Shown: positions 60,669 through 64,000 of the stretch, piece by piece
How the letters are laid out: every line of letters begins with the position of its first letter
How positions within the stretch are numbered: the stretch's first letter is position 1
DNA from: Halpernia sp048269545
GTDB taxonomy: Bacteria > Bacteroidota > Bacteroidia > Flavobacteriales > Weeksellaceae
Assembly: GCF_048269545.1 (NCBI RefSeq)
Contig: NZ_JBLXIJ010000005.1
Location: forward strand, 62,001 to 126,000
DNA length: 64,000 bases
Direction of reading: 5' to 3'
Translations under genes and position numbers: made by a program
The notes under the pieces: generated by a model
What the model was told of the DNA's origin: nothing
The model's input: the letters and a program-made list of their open reading frames with translations, nothing else
Databases searched by the model: none

Positions 60669-60752
60669 TTGGTTGTCAGTTGTTGGTTGTTAGTGTTTTT
60701 CGTTGAGATTTGCACTTGAAATCTGACAACTAACAACTAACAACTAACAACT
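60669..60752. repeat. Heptamer tandem repeat with facing inverted copy
   Basis: On the right, four near-tandem units of ACAACTA (60727-60752); on the left, their inverted form as GGTTGTCAGTTGTTGGTTGTT (60671-60691). The arms can pair into a long imperfect hairpin in the adk-obgE gap. The right arm touches the adk stop codon. Confidence 0.75.
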
Positions 60753-61329
60753 ATTTAATTTTTTCTACTTCTGCAAAAAGTTTTTCCGAAATTTCAGCAA
60801 TTTCTCCTACACCATTTACTTCGATGTATTTTCCTTGTTGCTTATAAAGTTCGGCCACTTCTGCCGTTTTTTTATAATATTCTACAATTCTATTTTTAAT
60901 AATAGATTCTTCAGAATCGTCTTTTCTGCCACTTGTTTTTCCTCTGTTGATCAATCTTTCAACTAATATTTTATCTTCTACAACTAAAGACAAACAAATT
61001 GAAATTTCAGAATGCAGTTCATTTTTAACAATTTCATCTAATGCAGCAGTTTGAAAAGTAGTTCTCGGATAGCCGTCGAATATAAAACCATTGCAATCGG
61101 TCGGCTTTTTAATTTCTTCAATCAGCATATCTGTTGTCACTTTATCTGGAACCAATTCTCCCTTTTCAATAAAAGATTTTGCAAGAATTCCAAGTGGTGT
61201 TTCATTCTTCATATTAAATCTGAATAAATCCCCAGTTGAAATCTGCTTCAGATGAAATTTCTTAATTAAATTTTCTGCCTGCGTTCCTTTTCCACTTCCG
61301 GGAGGGCCGAATAAGACAATGTTTATCAT
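60751..61329 (-). CDS. adk: Adenylate kinase
   Basis: 192 residues. Interconverts ATP + AMP and 2 ADP. P-loop FGPPGSGKGTQAENL, AMP site QISTGDLFR, FDGYPRTTFQ and the arginine-rich region RLINRGKTSGRKDDSEESII, without a zinc LID insertion. The stop (60751-60753) lies at the edge of the heptamer repeat. Preceded by hpt with a 43-base gap. Confidence 0.95.
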   Translation of the reverse strand: MINIVLFGPPGSGKGTQAENLIKKFHLKQISTGDLFRFNMKNETPLGILAKSFIEKGELVPDKVTTDMLIEEIKKPTDCNGFIFDGYPRTTFQTAALDEIVKNELHSEISICLSLVVEDKILVERLINRGKTSGRKDDSEESIIKNRIVEYYKKTAEVAELYKQQGKYIEVNGVGEIAEISEKLFAEVEKIK

Positions 61330-61372
61330 TTTTATTTTTTTTGAAAATAAGTTTTTAAAACTTTACTATTAT

Positions 61373-61930
61373 TTAATCTTCATTAATTCTTCCATCTTCT
61401 AATTGGTATAAATCTTTAAGATTTCGCCCCAATTCATCATAATCTAAGCCATAACCTAAAACAAATTTGTTTGGAATTTCTTTACCAACATAATCTATTT
61501 TAAAATCTTTATCATAAACATCTGGTTTTAAAAGAAAAGAAGCGATTTTTATAGATTTTGGACGTTGCGTTTCTTTGAAATATTGAAACAAACTTTCCAC
61601 AGTATTTCCTGTATCTACAATGTCTTCTAAGATAATAATGTGTCGATCTTTAATGTCTTTAGTTAAATCCATTTTTTGGTAAACAATTCCTGTAGATTGC
61701 GTTCCCACATAAGAGCTCATTTGGATAAATGCGATTTCACATTTACCTGGATAATGTTTTAACAGATCTGAAAAAAACATAATCACACCATTTAAAACGC
61801 CGATGAAAACGGGTGTTTCATCTTTGTAATCTTGATGAATTTTTAGAGCAGTTTCTTTTACGATGGATTGAATTTCTTCATCTTTAAGATATGTGACAAA
61901 ATTTTTGTCGTGTATTTTAATACGGTCCAT
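61373..61930 (-). CDS. hpt: Hypoxanthine phosphoribosyltransferase
   Basis: 185 residues. Salvages hypoxanthine/guanine with PRPP. The PRPP-binding signature is IIILEDIVDTGNTVESLFQY; FIGVLNGVIMFFSDLLKHY is the N-terminal substrate loop region, and the C-terminal KFVLGYGLDYDELGRN binds the base. First gene of the leftward purine/GTPase group. Confidence 0.95.
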   Translation of the reverse strand: MDRIKIHDKNFVTYLKDEEIQSIVKETALKIHQDYKDETPVFIGVLNGVIMFFSDLLKHYPGKCEIAFIQMSSYVGTQSTGIVYQKMDLTKDIKDRHIIILEDIVDTGNTVESLFQYFKETQRPKSIKIASFLLKPDVYDKDFKIDYVGKEIPNKFVLGYGLDYDELGRNLKDLYQLEDGRINED

Positions 61931-61946
61931 AGATTTTTATAAGGTG

Positions 61947-61954
61947 CAAATTTA
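61947..61954 (-). promoter_or_regulatory. -7 element of hpt-adk-obgE
   Basis: Read leftward, TAAATTTG matches TAnnTTTG, 16 bases from the hpt ATG. Confidence 0.45.
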
Positions 61955-62159
61955 AACTTTTTAAAAAGAATAATTTTACTGTAAATGGTTTAATTATTAT
62001 AATATGATATATTTTTCTTAAAAAGTGAATTAATAAAAAGAAAATTAATGAAAATCAAGTTTATGATTAAAATTCTTTTTTAACAAAAAACGTTAATTGG
62101 CAAAATTATTGTAACATGATTTCTTATCCTAAGTCAATGTTTCTAGATGACTTTTAAAA

Positions 62160-62167
62160 TAAATTTG
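62160..62167 (+). promoter_or_regulatory. -7 element of the YceI gene
   Basis: TAAATTTG matches TAnnTTTG, 31 bases before the ATG. The remaining 268-base divergent gap shows no other feature I can support. Confidence 0.45.
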
Positions 62168-62198
62168 CACTATAATTTAATAACAAAAATAAAATATT

Positions 62199-62711
62199 AT
62201 GGCAACAACATGGAAATTAGATCCGTCTCATAGTGAAATTACTTTTAAAGTAAAACATATGATGATTTCTAACGTGAAAGGCAACTTTCAAACTTTTGAT
62301 GCAGAAATAAAATCAGAAGATGATTCATTCAAAAATGCAAAAACTTCCGCAACAATCCAGACTGATTCTGTCTTTACAAACAATTCAGATAGAGATAATC
62401 ACTTAAAAGGCGCAGACTTTTTTAATGTAGAAGTTAATCCAACTATTAATTTTGAAAGTGATTCTTTAAATGATGAAATCACTGGAAATTTAACGATAAA
62501 TGGCGTTACAAAACCGGTGAAATTAGATGTAGATTTTGGAGGAATAAACGTGGATCCATGGGGAAATACAAAAGCTGGTTTTTCTTTTGAAGGAAAAATT
62601 AAAAGAAGTGATTTTGGCTTGACTTATAATGCTACTTTAGAAACTGGCGGCGTTTTGGTAAGTGATGAAGTGAAAATTGCGGGTGATTTGCAATTTTCTA
62701 AACAAGCATAA
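62199..62711 (+). CDS. YceI-family lipocalin-like protein
   Basis: 170 residues: TWKLDPSHSEITFKVKHMMI, FFNVEVNPTINFES, ITGNLTINGVTKPVKLDVDF, and KRSDFGLTYN are all classical YceI segments. The fold binds polyisoprenoids in a beta-barrel pocket. No signal peptide is present, unlike many YceI proteins, so it is probably cytoplasmic. A strong terminator follows; it is a single gene with its own promoter. Confidence 0.93.
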   Translation: MATTWKLDPSHSEITFKVKHMMISNVKGNFQTFDAEIKSEDDSFKNAKTSATIQTDSVFTNNSDRDNHLKGADFFNVEVNPTINFESDSLNDEITGNLTINGVTKPVKLDVDFGGINVDPWGNTKAGFSFEGKIKRSDFGLTYNATLETGGVLVSDEVKIAGDLQFSKQA

Positions 62712-62731
62712 TTTTACCATCTTTAAATTTT

Positions 62732-62770
62732 AAATTCTATGATTTTTCATTAAATCATAGAATTTTTTTT
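62732..62770 (+). terminator. Terminator after the YceI gene
   Basis: A 14-bp perfect stem, AAATTCTATGATTT/AAATCATAGAATTT, with a 6-base loop (62746-62751), then a T-run. Confidence 0.92.
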
Positions 62771-62792
62771 AAATTTAATCACATTTAATTCA

Positions 62793-63365
62793 ATGAATTA
62801 TTTAGCACATTCTTATCTTTCTTTTTCAGACCAACAAATTGTGGGACAATTTTTGGAAGATTATGTGAAAAATAATCAGCGTGGAAATTTACCCGAAAAA
62901 ATCCAAGAAGGTATCATTTTGCATAGAGAAATAGATACTTTTACAGATTCTCACCCTATAATTACAGAAGCCAAAAAAATTTATCAACCTTTGGTTAGAC
63001 TTTATTCTGGAGCCTTTATTGATGTGAGTTTTGATTATTTTTTAGCAAATAGTTTATCAGAAAATGATTTAAAAAAACATACCGATAAAGTTTATAAAGC
63101 GTTGCGTGAATATGAAAATTATTTTCCGGAAATTTTTCACAATCGATTGAATTCTATGCAAAAAGACAATTGGCTTTATAATTATAAATTTGATTGGGGA
63201 ATAAAATATAGTTTTCAAAATGTTTTAAACAAAGCAAAATATCTTGAAAAAGAAATTCCAATTCTTGAAGTTTTTCTTCAGAATAAAGTTTTTTTAAAAG
63301 AAAAATTTGATATATTTTTTCCAGAATTAAAAGCACATATTTCAGAAATGAATTCTAAATTTTAG
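62793..63365 (+). CDS. Acyl-carrier-protein phosphodiesterase-like protein (AcpH/DUF479)
   Basis: 190 residues. MNYLAHSYLSF, then GQFLEDYVKNNQRG and IILHREIDTFTDSHP (metal-binding H and D residues, HRxIDxxTDxHP) match AcpH-type proteins, which remove the 4'-phosphopantetheine from ACP. Several characterised flavobacterial members have not been tested, so activity is inferred. It lies after the YceI terminator and convergent with a hydrolase gene. Confidence 0.87.
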   Translation: MNYLAHSYLSFSDQQIVGQFLEDYVKNNQRGNLPEKIQEGIILHREIDTFTDSHPIITEAKKIYQPLVRLYSGAFIDVSFDYFLANSLSENDLKKHTDKVYKALREYENYFPEIFHNRLNSMQKDNWLYNYKFDWGIKYSFQNVLNKAKYLEKEIPILEVFLQNKVFLKEKFDIFFPELKAHISEMNSKF

Positions 63366-63375
63366 TTCAAATTTA

Positions 63376-63984
63376 TTATTTAAATTCTTTCAAAATAATT
63401 TTCCACAAAGGTTCATTATAAGACCGAAAAAAATTAATGTGACCAATTTCCTTTTTCGGAGAATCTGCAATTTTTAAAACTTTATAAGTTGGTTTTAAAT
63501 TGGGAAAAGTTTCTTTTAATAAACTTTTTACGCCTTTTTCTGTGAGCCAAGAATCATCTTCTGCTCGCAAAACCAAAACATTTTGTTGTAAATCGTTAGA
63601 AAAATTAAAATCAATTTTCTCTAAAAGTGCATTTGTTGATTTCTTATTTAAAATTAAAGTGCGCCAATCAAAGGCTGCATTTTTTGGGAGACTTTCACCT
63701 AAACCGAAATATTGCGCCGGAAAATAACCAAAAATTTTCGTGAAAAATGGTTGCAAAATACCGAATCCACCGTAAGCTAAAAGTTTGGTTTTAAAATTTA
63801 AATTTCCTACATACGCTTTTTGTGCACCAAAAAAAATAAATTTTTTAAATTGTTTAGAACCTTCATTCATTCCTAAAATTAATGCACCCACCGAATGTCC
63901 GATTAAATATTTATCATAATTCTCAAACTTAATTTTAATAAAATTGGTCAAAGTTTTAAAATCTTCAGTTCCCCAAGTTCGCAT
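63376..63984 (-). CDS. Alpha/beta hydrolase, N-terminus outside the window (partial)
   Basis: About 202 residues visible from an internal Met; the frame continues without a stop to the window edge (residues NSDSS precede it), so the N-terminal part is missing. The nucleophile elbow is GHSVGA in YLIGHSVGALILGMNEGS, the acid lies in VLVLRAEDDSWLT and the His in IGHINFFRS. Similar to serine-type hydrolases of unknown substrate. Convergent with the AcpH-like gene, 10 bases apart. Confidence 0.82.
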   Translation of the reverse strand: MRTWGTEDFKTLTNFIKIKFENYDKYLIGHSVGALILGMNEGSKQFKKFIFFGAQKAYVGNLNFKTKLLAYGGFGILQPFFTKIFGYFPAQYFGLGESLPKNAAFDWRTLILNKKSTNALLEKIDFNFSNDLQQNVLVLRAEDDSWLTEKGVKSLLKETFPNLKPTYKVLKIADSPKKEIGHINFFRSYNEPLWKIILKEFK

Positions 63985-64000
63985 AGAACTATCAGAATTT

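Noticed and set aside
1..64000. CRISPR array, prophage or complete insertion sequence
   Set aside because: No regularly spaced repeats, phage structural genes or transposase genes were seen on reading; only short non-coding repeats are present.

Overview
The window is about 31-34% GC by eye, densely coded and clearly from the Bacteroidota, class Flavobacteriia. A Weeksellaceae (Chryseobacterium-like) host is the best guess. The evidence is a gldK-gldL-gldM-gldN block and a PorZ-like protein of the type IX secretion system (T9SS), families such as DUF4270, DUF5916 and GSCFA, promoters with the Bacteroidota -7 element TAnnTTTG, and almost no Shine-Dalgarno sequences. It looks like an ordinary chromosome: no rRNA operon, CRISPR array, prophage or complete insertion sequence was seen.

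Layout. 1-3500: the end of recG, then an ECF sigma/anti-sigma pair (SigK/RskA type) divergent from an exported MsrB and a fasciclin-domain protein, both of which carry the same putative ECF promoter. 3541-7162: a NYN-LOTUS protein and a dapA operon. 7334-13696: a two-gene 5'-nucleotidase, the PorZ-like protein, recO, an FKBP-like lipoprotein, an Hsp15-like protein and aroK. 13794-14157: tRNA-Lys, tRNA-Leu, tRNA-Lys. 14258-24504: panC, divergent from a truncated starch-synthase-like gene, a DUF4270 lipoprotein, glmS and gldKLMN. 24588-33433: an oxidoreductase, corA, fabH, a DUF5916 outer-membrane protein, a DUF3108 protein, a ferredoxin reductase and its probable ferredoxin, and a 54-residue lipoprotein. 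33478-37544: a leftward run with a DUF3037/HipA-like kinase pair, an SRPBCC protein and two exported hydrolases. 37711-45388: polA, a RelE/ParE toxin-antitoxin pair, two glycosyltransferase-type genes, and a convergent flippase/FkbM methyltransferase pair. 45507-55242: a periplasmic amylase, a TlpA-like thioredoxin, a DUF2461 protein, a DEAD-box helicase, a DUF47-Pit phosphate system, a polyprenyl synthase, a GSCFA protein and TatD. 55270-61930 (leftward): ppc, rhlE, obgE, adk and hpt. 62199-64000: a YceI protein, an AcpH-like protein and a partial hydrolase.

How the genes fit together. Several groups serve the cell envelope: GlmS makes glucosamine-6-phosphate for wall and LPS, GldKLMN and PorZ belong to secretion and surface attachment, and GT2/GT-B/flippase/FkbM look like a surface-glycan group. 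The SigK-RskA-MsrB-FAS1 set looks like an envelope oxidative-stress regulon. Between genes there are several short palindromic, MITE-like repeats, one with near-perfect 23-24 bp terminal inverted repeats between the ferredoxin reductase and ferredoxin genes. The observations most worth a second look are the shared ECF promoter, the degenerate proofreading site of PolA, the structured rhlE leader, the half-length starch-synthase homologue and the HipA-like/DUF3037 pair.
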